From positions 418,333-482,332 of the forward strand of contig KL197733.1 in the NCBI GenBank assembly GCA_000697665.1: DNA of 64,000 nucleotides, read 5' to 3'. The number at the start of each line of letters is the position of its first letter. The first letter of the stretch is position 1. Made by a program: the position numbers and the translations under genes. Of the stretch, positions 37,401-48,840 are shown one piece after another. The notes below the pieces were generated by a model. The model had not been told where the DNA came from and ran no database searches. It was given only the letters and a program-made list of their open reading frames with translations. The DNA is from Jaapia argillacea MUCL 33604 (taxonomy: Eukaryota > Basidiomycota > Agaricomycetes > Jaapiales > Jaapiaceae).

Positions 37401-39286
37401 CGGTTTCTGACAGCGTATCGATATCCAATATGGACAACAGCGGTGTCACCTCCAGTATTAACCACGAAGACTCCCCACGAGCTCCGGTCGTCTGTGCACC
37501 AAACTGCCACATCTGGTGGCGAAGAGGCCTCGTTCTTCTCCTCGCCTTCTACTAATACCCAGGACGCGTGCGCATTTGCACACTCATCGTTCACATGGTC
37601 GGGAGGTGGTTCGAAAGTGGGCAATAATATCACAGGCCTAGCGCACCCTATTCATCCAGGATTGGACTAACGCCGCGGACGAAAATGCTATGGTCACAGG
37701 CAAGAGGTTTCGTCGGACGACGGAGTACTTTGTGCCTGGATATGACAAGGCAAATTTGCCTAATGTTGCTATTCTTGGAGGCTGCTATGTTGGTCCTTCT
37801 AGTTTTCTTGCCCCCCGTGCTGTGGTCTCGTGCCCAACGATGGGTTGGGGGTTTTAGCGGCGATGGAGGAACTCTTTTTCGAAAGCCGGCGGTGCCTTTG
37901 CATTGCATCTATCTTGGGTGTCATGAAGAATGGGGTGATCATTTGAAGGCCCTGATCACCACATGGGTAGCGGATGTAGATTGGAACCACTGCCCTAGCA
38001 AATGGAGGCGACGACGTTCTCGGTTTTGCTCTACGGTATGGCCTCTATGTTACGCATTGTTCGCCCCACTAATCTACTCTTCACTATACCCCAGCTGCCG
38101 AGTTGTTATGTCGCACAAACCAAGCACCGCACCAGCACAAATCGCGCAAGTTAGGCATGTGGTGAGAACTTCCATGTTTATCCGAGATCCCCGCGTCGTG
38201 GAACCTGGGGTCAGGGCCAGAAGGGGACCATCTACTACTTGCTTACCTGAATTCTTTCCTCAAATAGCACGGCACAGAACCTCGGAATGGTCACCATCAT
38301 AGTTTAAGAGACAACAGAAGGTGGGGTATGAGAAAAAGAATGCAGGAGAGCTGGGATTCTAGGCGTCAGTTGTGGTGAGTTTGGAGTGTTGAACCTAGGG
38401 TGGCGCTTGGAGACCAAACTTACAACTTGTGAGTCGTTTATTCTTGTCTAGCCATTCAGTTGTTCAATCATGGGACGAAACGAGCAGTGTATGACTACCG
38501 ACATGGCCCCGACCTCGAAGTCAATAGAGTCGCTGACAGTGATCTCCCCATTATGGTTTATGGCCTTGGTTTTCCGGATATCGAGGGTTGAGCAACGCCT
38601 TTCAGAGATAGCAAGTTTACACGTACGTATTCCGGTCGGCAAGGACTATGTCCAGCACACTTCGCCACCCTTGTGGTGCCAGCTCCAGCGTTGTAGCACA
38701 ATTTTGGAACTCGGTGGCTTTGCTAGCCCATAGGCTCGGAAACACTCCATGGATTCACCTTTGGATCACGGAGCTAGTTGGATGAGAACGCTCCCCACCA
38801 GGCTTCGTCGCACCAAGGGACTCTCCATTTGGCGAAGGGAGTGGGCACATGCCCCCGCCAAGTTCACTCCAACTATTCAGATGGCCTTCTCGGTCTCTGA
38901 GATGAATCCAATCACCAAGTCAGTCATACTCTGACGATCCTCCGACCAGTATAGCGTCCGCTCCCCTACTTCTTAGGTGTCCGGTATATAACTCGACACC
39001 ATTGTCGTTGCTCACGAATGCGCATTCACTCCCCTTTTGCTCGTCGGAGAAGCAAGAATGGATGGCTGGTGGGAGAAAAGTGACGAATCTGTCAGTAAGA
39101 AGCTGAGATAGTGTTACGCTTCTGTGGTCATCACGAAACACGCACTGGTTCCGCATCGATATTATTAGCCCTCCCTTAAGTACCTTCGGGGTATGTAAGG
39201 AGTGAGGGTAAGTCCTCCATTTCTCAACGGGCCACATTCCTTTTGACCTTACGTCGACTCCTTGCGCTCGCCCATCAGAGCACAAC
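34452..39286. other. Gene-poor 4.8-kb interval
   Basis: No gene I can name. Longer frames occur at 35183-35632 (+), 36358-36711 (-) and 37685-38302 (+), but none has a motif, a credible start and splice context together. The minus-strand stretch 36890-36358 shows two hydrophobic segments in adjacent frames (IGVILVVIASFACF and WMVFTAASTAAVLSGLV) and could be a small membrane protein with introns. A perfect 15-bp inverted repeat lies at 35890-35926. Confidence 0.4.
35890..35926. repeat. Perfect 15-bp inverted repeat with 7-nt loop
   Basis: GCGATTCTCAGGCCA is followed by GGCCGCT and the exact reverse complement of the first arm. It lies in otherwise featureless intergenic DNA with no T-run after it. 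It could be a small hairpin RNA, a protein-binding palindrome, or the remains of a miniature transposon. Confidence 0.85.
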
Positions 39287-40824
39287 ATGGAAACCCCCAG
39301 CACTCTCAAACCCGCTCAAGTTGCGGTTGCCATGATCGAACATGGCATCGCAAAGCATAGGACGCGAGCGGACATTGTATTCTTCAAAGCTGTATGTGAC
39401 ATTACTACACTGTGGTCGTTGTCCTCACTGACAACCTTGACTCTTTCAGGTGATGGCGGGAGTCATGTTGTCCTTTGGAGGATTGTTATCAGAGATTATC
39501 TCTGGAGGCGCTACGGGTTTGACTGCATCCAACCCCGGCATCGTCAAGGTCCTGGGAGGCTTTGTCTTCCCCGTCGGACTCGTCATGTAAGCATAGACCA
39601 CCGCGGTCACAAACAGTTTGCTTACAGTTACCTGTAGGATTGTACTTCAAGGGCATGAATTACTCACGAGTAACATGATGGTACAGCTTGTTCCTGCTTC
39701 GAACGAATTGAGGGTCGTTAACCCGTTTGAAAATCGTAGATTTTCCCCATGGCCATTGTCAAGGGCGCCATCCCTTGGTGGAGTTTACCACTGAACTGGT
39801 TTGTTGGTGAGTAGCTTACACGGTTGACCCTCGGTTGTGTCTCATCCATATCTCCGCAGTCACAGCCGGAAACTTAATGGGAAGCCTATTCTTTGCGGAG
39901 GTGCTTGTGAAACGTGAGTGCGCTTCGTGATTTGTAGTCTCGTTTAGATCTCATGCTGATATCGCCTGGCTGTAGAGAGCGGCATTATCTCCACCAATCC
40001 GTATATGGCCTACGCGCAGACATTCGCCATGTGAGTAACCATCCCGGATCTTTCTTCTCCTTGATACGAATGTTCTCCAGTCACAAAGCGGTCGAACCCG
40101 AATGGTATCAAATCTTCCTCCGGGGAATTGGCTGTAACTGGCTTGTATCGGTCGCAATCTGGGTATGCATTCCTTCGTATCGGCAATGTTTCGTTATTAA
40201 CCCCTTTTTTCGCGTGTTTAGCAAGCTGCCGGTGCCAGCGATACCCTCTCCAAGATCTTCGCCATCTGGATCCCTATCTGGGTTTGTCCTCACCTCGTCT
40301 CATAACTCCACTTTCACTGAGTATACCCACCATAGATTTTCGTATCTGCTGGATTCGATCACGGTAAGTCCTTTCTGTCTCCTATAGCGACCGAGCTAAC
40401 GTCATGGTCTTTAGTGGTCGCGAACATGTTTTCAGTTCCGTTGGGCATCATGTTCCACGCCGAAGGGGTACGTTCACATCTCCTAACTCACCGACAATCT
40501 AACCGACAATCTCTCCATAACAGTTGTCGACCGCGCTCTATATCCGCAAGTACGCCTCTCATTTCGCCCCTTCTCGTCACCTTCAGCTCCCGACACTTAC
40601 TGATGGGATCCTACTTGGCATCTAGATCGCTTATCGCTGCTTACCTCGGTAACATTGTTGGCGCCCTCCTCGTCGGTCTTCCTGCAGTCTACTTCTATCT
40701 GAATGACTACAAAGCCGGTGGGCTGCGTGGAGTGGAAGAAGGAGAGGGCTTGAATGAGGGAAACGCCAGCTTCCGAGAGAATGGGAGTGATAACGCGTCT
40801 GACAGGAAGCGGGAAGCCAGATGA
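39287..40824 (+). CDS. Formate/nitrite transporter (FNT family)
   Basis: Pentameric channel-like transporter of formate, nitrite or related small anions in the plasma membrane. About ten exons. After a short N-terminus with LKPAQVAVAMIEHGIAKHR, a first helix carries VMAGVMLSFGGLLSEIISGG. Then come FPVGLVMIVLQGHELLTSNM, KGAIPWWSLPLNWFV, VTAGNLMGSLFF, RGIGCNWLVSVAIW, KIFAIWIPIW, IFVSAGFDHVVANMF, and NIVGALLVGLPAVYFYL, in family order, giving six membrane helices. The hydrophilic C-terminal tail ends SDRKREAR. About 330 residues. Converges with the phosphatase gene 145 bp downstream. Anion specificity is not readable from sequence. Confidence 0.9.
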
Positions 40825-40969
40825 TGACTTGCTACGTACCGAGGTCGTGGACTCTTAGATCTTCAAATTCGCAGCGTGGTTAATCGTATGGTATACCCAG
40901 GCACTCTTTCATTTATAATGCAATGTACTTCTATCAAGCTCCATCTGGCGAAACGACCGATTATGTGTG

Positions 40970-41572
40970 CTAAGATTGAATCGTTTCCAAGTCACCAATC
41001 AACCTTCTGCCCTGACCCTCGGTTTTCAGCAAATTCGCTGGTATCCTCCTTCGCTTCTCTCGTTTGATTTGCTGTAACTCGTACATCTGCAGCTGCGACA
41101 TAAAACCTATATTCGGTCGGACCACGCTTCGTTTGAGTCTCACGAACGATAACGCCAACTGGAGCGGCATCTTCTTCATCGCCATCAGATATGCGACAAT
41201 AACACTCGCACTTCTGCTCATACCCCACACGCAATGAACCAGCACTCGGTTGTTGTCCGAGCGTGATAGAGCATGGTGTATCCATGTTACAGTCGCGTCG
41301 AGGTATCCCAGAAGGTCTGCTTTCCTGTTGTCCTCGATAGGAACGCTCAGGTGTTTGATTGAAGAAGGGTACCGATGCCACGGGCGACCCACAACAGATA
41401 CGACGTGGGTTATGCCGAGACGGTTGAGAACGTTTGGGGAAGTAGCGGTGTAGAGGTCGGATAGATAAAGTCGAGGGATGACCTCGCTTGCTTGTGGGCG
41501 GAAGTCCTCCAGCGCCAGCTTTTGGGTGCACACGATACGAAGCTCGCGGCGTTCGAAGTAGTCACCGTCCAT
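40970..41572 (-). CDS. Dual-specificity protein phosphatase
   Basis: Single-exon, 200-residue dual-specificity (Tyr and Ser/Thr) phosphatase. The frame is open a little further upstream but has no earlier ATG, so MDGDYFERREL at 41572 is the start. Family features are RLYLSDLYTATSPNVLNRLG, ITHVVSVVG, the general-acid Asp region in VPIEDN, and the catalytic P-loop VLVHCVWGMSRSASVIVAYL (Cys and Arg of HCxxxxxR both present). The C-terminal helix is basic (KREKRRR). There is no separate docking domain, so it is of the small atypical DUSP type. Substrate unknown. Confidence 0.92.
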   Translation of the reverse strand: MDGDYFERRELRIVCTQKLALEDFRPQASEVIPRLYLSDLYTATSPNVLNRLGITHVVSVVGRPWHRYPSSIKHLSVPIEDNRKADLLGYLDATVTWIHHALSRSDNNRVLVHCVWGMSRSASVIVAYLMAMKKMPLQLALSFVRLKRSVVRPNIGFMSQLQMYELQQIKREKRRRIPANLLKTEGQGRRLIGDLETIQS

Positions 41573-42200
41573 TGTAAGTGAACGTTGAATCGAAGTGGGT
41601 TTGTCCGCCAACGGAGGCAAGAGTACCTTTTGATCTGCGCTCTATCACCAGGGGAAGTAAGCATCGAGGGAAATTTGGCACATGAGTTCGGGTTCCACTC
41701 ACCATCGCAACAGACGAGCGATGAAGACCTGCGATTGAGGTAATGGGGGTGATTGCAATGGTAACGAGCATGTTATTTTGCAACGGAAGTTATGTATATC
41801 TGTACTTTCATCCATCGACACCATCTTATAGAAAAGGGACGATGCACAGCTGTCGGACGTAGGGCAGTACATATCAATGTGGAGACGGGCGCGGGTCTCG
41901 GGCGGAATCAAAATTGGGAAGTGAGAGACACGCTTGAATCATAGGGGGAGGTTGTGCCAAGTTCGGATGAGCGGGAGAACATTCTTGAGATCTCACCAGG
42001 CACCCCTGGGTGTCTCGGTTAGATTGACTTTTAGGCTGGCAGGTCTGCAACAGAGTGTGACAGTAGTCGGGGAACGACCAAATGGTGAAGCCATTGGTAT
42101 CGTAAATAGATACAGACACGAGTGAGTAATAGGCTCGGAACACGGGAAGACACACTGAGAAGCGCAAACCAAGAATGCGGGACGCCAACATCAACCCAGC

Positions 42201-43493
42201 CTAAGCAGATCCAGCGCCCAACCACTCCGCGATCCTCTTCAATGTCTCAGTACGCTCCGGTTCGTGCCAATTGAATACCAAGTAGTCATGGATTGCATCC
42301 GGCGCTTCGTAATACTCCACCTGTCCCTTGCCCTCACCCTCACCCATATCTTCAACCATCTTCTTCCTCAGTGTCCTAATCTGATCTCTCAACATCTCGG
42401 CACCTCCCGCGTTAATGAATGTGCGAGGGAATCCTTTGAACAACCCGCCCTTGGTGTTCGAGTTGGCGATAGGGTGGAGTGAGGCAGGTGAGATGTATCG
42501 GTTTGTCTCGGCAGCTCCCAAGCCGAAAGGGCCGACGATGGCCGCTCTTTTATAAGCCAAGTCACCGTATTTATCAGCGAGGATGTAGTCGGAGTTGGTG
42601 AAGGTGTAGAAAGTCGAATTCGGTCTCTCGTGTGATGTTCCGATGTCTGCCCAAGGAGACAAGAGGAGGAGAGCACCCGGAGGTGCAGGAATGTCGACAT
42701 CTGAACGACCTTGATTGTCGAGGAGGTAGCGAGTGAGAGCGATTGCCAAGTTTCCGCCTGCAGAATCTCCCTGAACGATGATGTCGGCTTGGGAGAATCC
42801 GACCACGTTGACCAGATAGTTATATCCTGCAATGGCGTCAATGAGAGCGGCAGGGAAAGGGTTGGCGGGCGTGTTTGGGAGTGCTTGGGAAAGACGGTAC
42901 TCGATAGAGAACGTTCGAAGGATGGGCTTGTAGTACCTCATGACCTGGCGTCCTATGGCTGCGGTAGGGTCTCGAGGATTGCCGGAAAGTGCGACGTAGC
43001 CACCTCCATGAAGGTGATACAGGACCTTTTCCCCCAAAATGGGAGCCTGACCAATTGGAATGTCTGACCCCTTAGTGTCGGTCCAGTACCCAGGGATACG
43101 AATAGCTTGGACATTGTCTGCAACTGCCGTTTCCTTGATTTCCCCAACAATGAGGTGAGGTACAGGTTCAATCCAGAGTCCTTTGACGCCCTCGACAAGA
43201 GCGGTGTGGTTAGGAGGCGCAGGAACGGACCCAACCCTGGTTTAAGGAATCATGTCAACGGTGATGGCTCAAGCCTGTTTTAGGTCAACGTACATTGTTT
43301 CGACGTAACCGAGGTGGCGGAGGACTCGGACCCAGAATGCCCTTCTGAAGTCCCATGAAGCTCTTGGTCGAAGGAATGGAGGCAGCGATATGAGAGTCCA
43401 AATGGGCACCCAAACCAAGGTAGTGAGGACGACTTGGTAGGTCAAGTAGAGACCTCGGAAAGGCTGGTATCGGAATGGGTGATATCCCAACAT
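42201..43493 (-). CDS. Alpha/beta-hydrolase, hormone-sensitive-lipase type esterase
   Basis: Esterase or lipase of the alpha/beta-hydrolase fold-3 (HSL) group, about 410 residues in two exons. The first exon (MLGYHPFRYQPFR...) has a hydrophobic helix, VVLTTLVWVPIWTLISLPP, which suggests membrane anchoring. A 58-nt intron then falls after GYVETM. The oxyanion motif is LYHLHGGGYVAL, the nucleophile GDSAGGN (Ser), and the acid and His of the triad are in AEMLRDQIRTL and PDAIHDYLVF. IPGYWTDTKGSDIPIGQAP precedes the HGGG motif as usual. It ends EWLGAGSA. A role in lipid or acyl-ester hydrolysis is expected; no closer assignment can be made. Confidence 0.9.
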
Positions 43494-43636
43494 ATCGTTT
43501 ACCAGTGACGGCCAAAGATCGCTAGCGGCAACGATGGTGGTAGGTTGACAAAGGAGAACTTGCGGGGTAACGCTGAGGTTCGAACATAGCCCCTGATGCT
43601 ATTGCCACCGCGTTGAGCTGCGCGACCACAACGCTC

Positions 43637-44025
43637 ATGTCGTCCACGAGCTTTGAGACGGCCGTCAAACAAGAAGAAGAATATCTACGGAAAGTGCATC
43701 CTACACCGGAGGAAGTTCCAGGATGTATGAAACTACTGGATGATTTTCTCCTTTGCCATGGTCCGTCTCCGTCCAATTTTCTTTGAATTTCTCAGTGCTG
43801 ACTATAAAATCGTGTTCAGTCATGGGCAATCAGCTCAAGTCCATGTATCGATACGGGCAGATGTCCGTCTGCAGTCCAAAACTCGAAGAGTTCAAGTATT
43901 GTATGACCATCAAGTCACTCCATCCCGAGGAACGGCGAAATGCCTGGATTCGACATCGCGCAGAGTGGTGGGCAAGTAGGCGGCTGGCGAAGAGCAGTGA
44001 GGATGTTTGGGAACTGCGAACGTGA
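43637..44025 (+). CDS. EMI1: Emi1-like twin CX9C protein
   Basis: Small protein of the DUF3128/Emi1 family, known in yeast as early meiotic induction protein 1, with a CX9C fold. Two exons (intron after LLCH) give about 109 residues. The first pair is CMKLLDDFLLC and the second CSPKLEEFKYC, each Cys-x9-Cys, as in proteins imported into the mitochondrial intermembrane space by Mia40. The C-terminal block EERRNAWIRHRAEWWA with SSEDVWELR is the family signature. The frame stops at 44025; a GTGAGT just before the stop could be a donor for a short further exon. The symbol rests on family, not on tested function. Confidence 0.78.
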
Positions 44026-44438
44026 GTTTTAATCTACCTTCTTCAAGGGGCCCAGCATCTGAACTTTCATTGAAGCGAGCCGCTGAAAAACTGGCCACCA
44101 GCTTCACCGGAGGTTACGACCTTGTCGCGTACTATCGATTGACGGTGTATATGCACAGCACTATTTGCTTAAGGATCCAAATCCTTCGAGCCAGAGGCGT
44201 GTATTCAAGCCGCAGGGAACCGTTCACGGCCCTCAACAGAACGGAACCAGGTTGGAATGGAGCATCTCCTCTTGCCCAAATTACACTTTAACCATCCGAC
44301 ATCGTACCGTGTGTTACAATGTCATTCCATCCAGGATACAATTGCCCCTCTACAACACATAATACGGGAACCAAAGATGACAACATGCGACAAAGATAGC
44401 AGACGAAAGATAAATATACTCTTCGTTTCCACCCCCTA
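44026..44438. other. Convergent 3' intergenic
   Basis: 413 bases between the ends of the Emi1-like gene and MCM2. No gene is seen apart from a possible short last exon of the Emi1-like gene near the left edge. Confidence 0.4.
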
Positions 44439-47400
44439 TCATAATCCACTCCTAAATCTCTTTTCAATGACACCATCGTTGAGTTTGTATCCGTTGGCCG
44501 TGAATATCCTCGATCGTAAGAATGCAGCAGTATCATAAATGTCATGCTCCTTCGCCTGTTCATAAATAAGAATGTCAGTGGGACAAGTAAAGGACGAGGA
44601 GCAATCTATCGACTCACCCGCTCATCAAGTTCGGTTACCTTTACTGTGACGAGTTCGGGTTGCTGATAGCGCTGTAATTGATGGAAGCGTGCCTTGTCCT
44701 TGATGATTCCACCAAGGATGAATGCCAGTAACTCTTCGTGATCCTTTGCCTGCGTCAGGTACTTTCGGAAACCCTGTGAAAAACCCGATTAGCTGATGCT
44801 CTAACGAAAAACGAAACCAAGCCGACTCACTCTTTCTAGAGTCTTCTTAATCGACATTTTCTGCGTGCTCACAAAACTCCCAATGGCAACCGAAATCGCC
44901 AAATCAATATCGTCGGCCCTCACATACTCCCTCAACGCCATCTTCGCACTGGCCTCAGCCATTCGAATCATACTTTCCAGGTGACGAACGGTGATAGGAT
45001 ACGATCCTGTAGCCATTGATTCACGCCGGAGGTCGGAGAAAAGACGAGAAAGTTTCTCTTGGTCGAGGTCGTACAGTTTCGGCCGACACTTTTCGCGAGC
45101 GTACATGATATATTTGCGGAGGAGGTCTTGTGGGATGATCTGCAGATATCAACATGTTAGCATAACGAGGATTAGGAAGTCACAAGGGATGGACCATACA
45201 TCGGCATCCAAAGTAGTCCCAACATCCATCTCATCCTTTTCCTCCTCAAACTTCGGATGACTCCTCAAATGACTCCCAACAACGAACCTTGCCAACAACT
45301 CATCCTTGACCGGATCCACAGTATCCTTCACAACACAAAGCACATCAAACCTGCTCAGAATCGGTTCCGTCAACTCCACATTCTGCTGGAATCCAATTGT
45401 CGGGTTATATCGTCCTCGAATTGGGTTAGCCGCCGCGATAATTGCACAGCGAGCTTGGAGTGTAGTGACGATACCGGCTTTGGCGATGGATATCGATTGC
45501 TGTTCCATAGCTTCATGGATAGATGTCCGATCAGCGTCGTTCATCTTGTCGAATTCGTCAATTAGGCAGACGCCCTTGTCGGCCAAGACGAGAGCACCTC
45601 CTTCCAGCGTCCATTCCCTCGTGATAGGGTCCTTCCGAACGCTAGCTGTCAAACCGACCGCAGAGGCTCCTTGACCAGTGGCGTAGACCGAGCGATGAGC
45701 AGTCTTCTCGACATACTTCAAGAATTGCGATTTTGCTGTTCCAGGATCACCAAGGAGTAACACGTTGATATCTCCACGAATGCGCATCTTTCGTTTGATG
45801 TCTTTTGACACACCACCGAATAGGGATAAGGCCAGAGCGGTTTTGATATCCTCATGCCCGTAGATGGAAGGAGCGACGGATTTGATGATACGTTTTCGAA
45901 TGCGATCGTCATGAGCGAGAGACCGAATGTCCCGTTCATCTTCTTCTGTCAATCGGAAAGCGGCAAATTGGTCTTCCTTTTTGTTGATATGGTTGGCTTC
46001 GAGGACGGTCGAGAAGACGGGGAAACCATTCTTGGAGTTCAAGGAGGCGTCAAAGTTGTTGCGGTATATGCCTGTGACTTCCTGTGGGTGTACCAATTAG
46101 AATGCGTGACGAATGATACGTGACTGGGCAGGACAAACAATCTCTTCCCCAGGCTTCGCGGTATCGATAAGGTCCCAGAGAAGAATGACTTCTCGGTGCC
46201 TTGGCAGCCGACCAGCTGGGACGGAACCAGGAGATTCTTGCAGGGTCATCTTCTGGTAGTTCCTGTACACTGTCTACGATCCCATCAGTTCCAAGAACAT
46301 GAAATTCGACAAGGATATTCGCTCACCTGCTCTGAATTGACCTGGAAAGGTCCCTTCCCTTCACAATTCGGGCAATAACTAATCCTGACCTCCTTGGTCG
46401 AATCTTGATAGAAAGGCCCCAAGACAGCTCCGCATTTCCTGCAGTCAAACTTTACATACTTCAGCTGCGGGAAAACTCCAGTCCTCCTCGTGACAACGCC
46501 AGTCACCCGGACAAGGTTGTTGAGGTTAGATCGACGGAGGTCCCGGAGGGACGTGACCAGTGGTAGGTCACTGATTCTGACATGTACTTCGGCATGAATG
46601 CGTTCGTAAGAGGGGTAGTAGACGAGGATGGCGGAGAGCGCTACTTCGTCGAAGATGCCGAGCATTGAGGAAGGTGAGTTTGTGAGGAAGTAGGCGAGGA
46701 TGGGTTTGGAGAGGGCGAGGTGGAGGTATGAGACTTCGAGGGACTCAGAGTTGTCTATGGGTAGCGGTCAGGTCAGGTCCCTCTGCAGATGGCGAACGGA
46801 ATGATAGCGACCCACTTTCACCCAGATGGCGAATTCTTTGTCCATATACTGAGGTACCGTTGTCGTCAACGTAAGTCATCAAGAACTGTCGAAAGTGCTT
46901 GATGATCGATCGGCGGACGCGATCAATAGCAATCCACTCCACGATAGATTTAGCTTTGATGTCACCCAACTGTTCCAGTGGTATCTCCTATGCAACGACA
47001 CTAGACATCCAGCAATCATAAAAGTCGACAAGAAACTCACGTCTTCGATTCCCTCTAGGTCATCAAGATCCCTTCTCTCATCATATTGTCTTCTCGTTCT
47101 TCTCTTCATACCTGAAAGTAGCCCTCCCGTAAGATCATCGTCCATATCAGCATCATCATCGCTCTGCAGAAATTGGGGCATGCGGCTTCTATTCGCTGCT
47201 CGAGCTCCTTTTCCACTGCCGCGTTCCATCCGATCACGTCTCGCCATCTTTGCTTCCGCCGCACGTCGCGCAGCTGCAGAGAGTTCTGGTAGCTCGTCGT
47301 CATCATTTAGTCCAGAGTCAGAGTAGCGATCGAGGGTGTCGTTCCCAGCATAATCTCTAAAAGCAGAGACAATGAATCAGGTTCAGGCTCGCTTTGAGAG

Positions 47401-47720
47401 ACGACAGTAAACAATGCAGTGACGTACTCGTCCAGGTTAGCTCCAAACAAATCCTCTCCATCCTCGTCCTCTTCATCATCTTCAACGTCCCTCACTGCAT
47501 CTCTGTCGTCCATGCTATCATCGGTATCGGAAAACGGAGCTGGAGGTGAGGAGGGTGGCAAAGATGACTGCGAATCGCGACGTTGTCCATTTGGACGAGA
47601 GATGGGAGACGAGCCAGATGGGGGTGAGCCTGAGCGCGTGCGCTTCGAACCGCGAGGTGTTGAGGCCTAAGTTTTCGTTGAAGCATATTACAAGAAATAG
47701 GTGTTCAAGACACGCACCAT
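44439..47720 (-). CDS. MCM2: DNA replication licensing factor MCM2
   Basis: Subunit of the MCM2-7 replicative helicase. The N-terminus ([17 protein letters not shown]) is Ser/Pro-rich and followed by the long acidic stretch typical of MCM2, which binds histone H3-H4. The zinc ribbon is CRKCG...CPNC. The next exon, [19 protein letters not shown], is MCM2-specific, as is [11 protein letters not shown]. The AAA+ core has Walker [10 protein letters not shown], Walker [11 protein letters not shown], the arginine finger LSRFD, and [13 protein letters not shown]. The C-terminal winged-helix region runs from [17 protein letters not shown] to RFRSGL and the stop at 44439. About ten exons and 930 residues. 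The first intron falls directly after the start ATG (ATG, then GTGCGT...CTTAG, then GCC), so the first codon lies alone on its exon. An ACGCGT box lies 55 bp upstream. Confidence 0.96.
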
Positions 47721-48840
47721 GTCAGTTAACAAGGTAAGGAATGGAGGAAGAGGATCAGACAGAGGACGCGACGCGACGCGTCAATTTGGGCGGAGTCTAA
47801 AAGCGTGATGTTCCCGCGACCTTACTACGAACTACTGACAATTCTGCGCCGCGATTTTTGTTGTGATGTCCGACGGTACTCCTCTCCAAGTCAATTGCTG
47901 GGGAGCCACATTCTGACTACGACCGCCTCCAGGAAAAATTTCCCCTCGGCAGCTAACCACCGGCCAAGTTTTTCTAGTTTGTGTTCTTTGCGCTCCTCGT
48001 TACCTCCAAGATAATTTTGCTCCGTCACTGTATCCGGTGCACTGTTAAAAATGAGCCATGGTCCTCGAGGTTCGGCGCCTTGAGCCAATGAACAAGCAGT
48101 GGCAGTACCTTGTATGGTTCAAACCTCAGGCTGCGCCCGCGGCCTTGAGGCTCTTCAACTGGTGGTGTTCCCTCTCAACGCCCTTTATCTCGTCAGTGCT
48201 ACCGAGTTTTGTCCTGCAAGCTTCAGATCTTTCGCCGCAGAGGCAGATTCTCGTTGACACCATCTCTGAATGTCGTCCCCTCAGGTTATTATACACCCGG
48301 GAAGTCTCATGTTGAGTATCGCCATCTGGTGAGCTATTGTACTTGCTCGTCTCCATCCCCGATGTTGCTCAGGAGCTGATTATTTCGCAAAGAACAATAG
48401 TATCAACTTCTGTGCAATACCGTCGTTTTTGATACTATCCAGCTGATCGAGCAAGCCATTAAGGCTCGAGGTTCGCTGACAACTTCACTGGCAACCTACT
48501 TTAAGATTTTGCAAATCATCCAAGCACAACGTCCTTTCCTAGGTTATCTTCACATCTACAATCATGTCATTATTTCTCCAGAAGTTGGCAGATCGGCGAC
48601 ACTGACGTCTGCTTGGCCCACCCGTCCTCCGATCAGACTCATCCAAAGGTTATTAAAACACCATAGCTTGGTTATGCGCCCTCATAGATGGTCTCCGATA
48701 CTCCCATCGAACAGTCTGAGGCCTCAAACACCGAGATCACGGGAGATTAGCGGCGAAGCCCACCTTTCCCCCGATTTATCTTTATCTCCCTTACCAATTC
48801 CCACCCGAACACCTATCATCTCACTCTTCGACACCTCACC
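47721..48840. other. Divergent promoter region of MCM2 and an SDR gene
   Basis: 1.1 kb between the two divergent start codons, with the ACGCGT box near the MCM2 side. A frame at 48058-48315 (+) has no motif and is probably chance. No other gene is seen. Confidence 0.45.
47776..47781. promoter_or_regulatory. MluI cell-cycle box (ACGCGT) upstream of MCM2
   Basis: ACGCGT lies 55 bp upstream of the MCM2 ATG, at the end of a run GACGCGACGCGACGCGTC. In yeasts this element binds the MBF (Mbp1-Swi6) complex and times G1/S transcription of replication genes, including MCM genes. The motif is seen directly; its use here is inferred from the gene it precedes. Confidence 0.6.

Noticed and set aside
37685-38302. 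205-codon open frame with a hydrophobic stretch
   Set aside because: No recognisable motif, no paralogue and no splice context; a competing frame over the same bases looks equally protein-like.
40992-41531. 179-codon frame on the minus strand
   Set aside because: Shifted frame of the dual-specificity phosphatase, which has the catalytic motif in the other frame.
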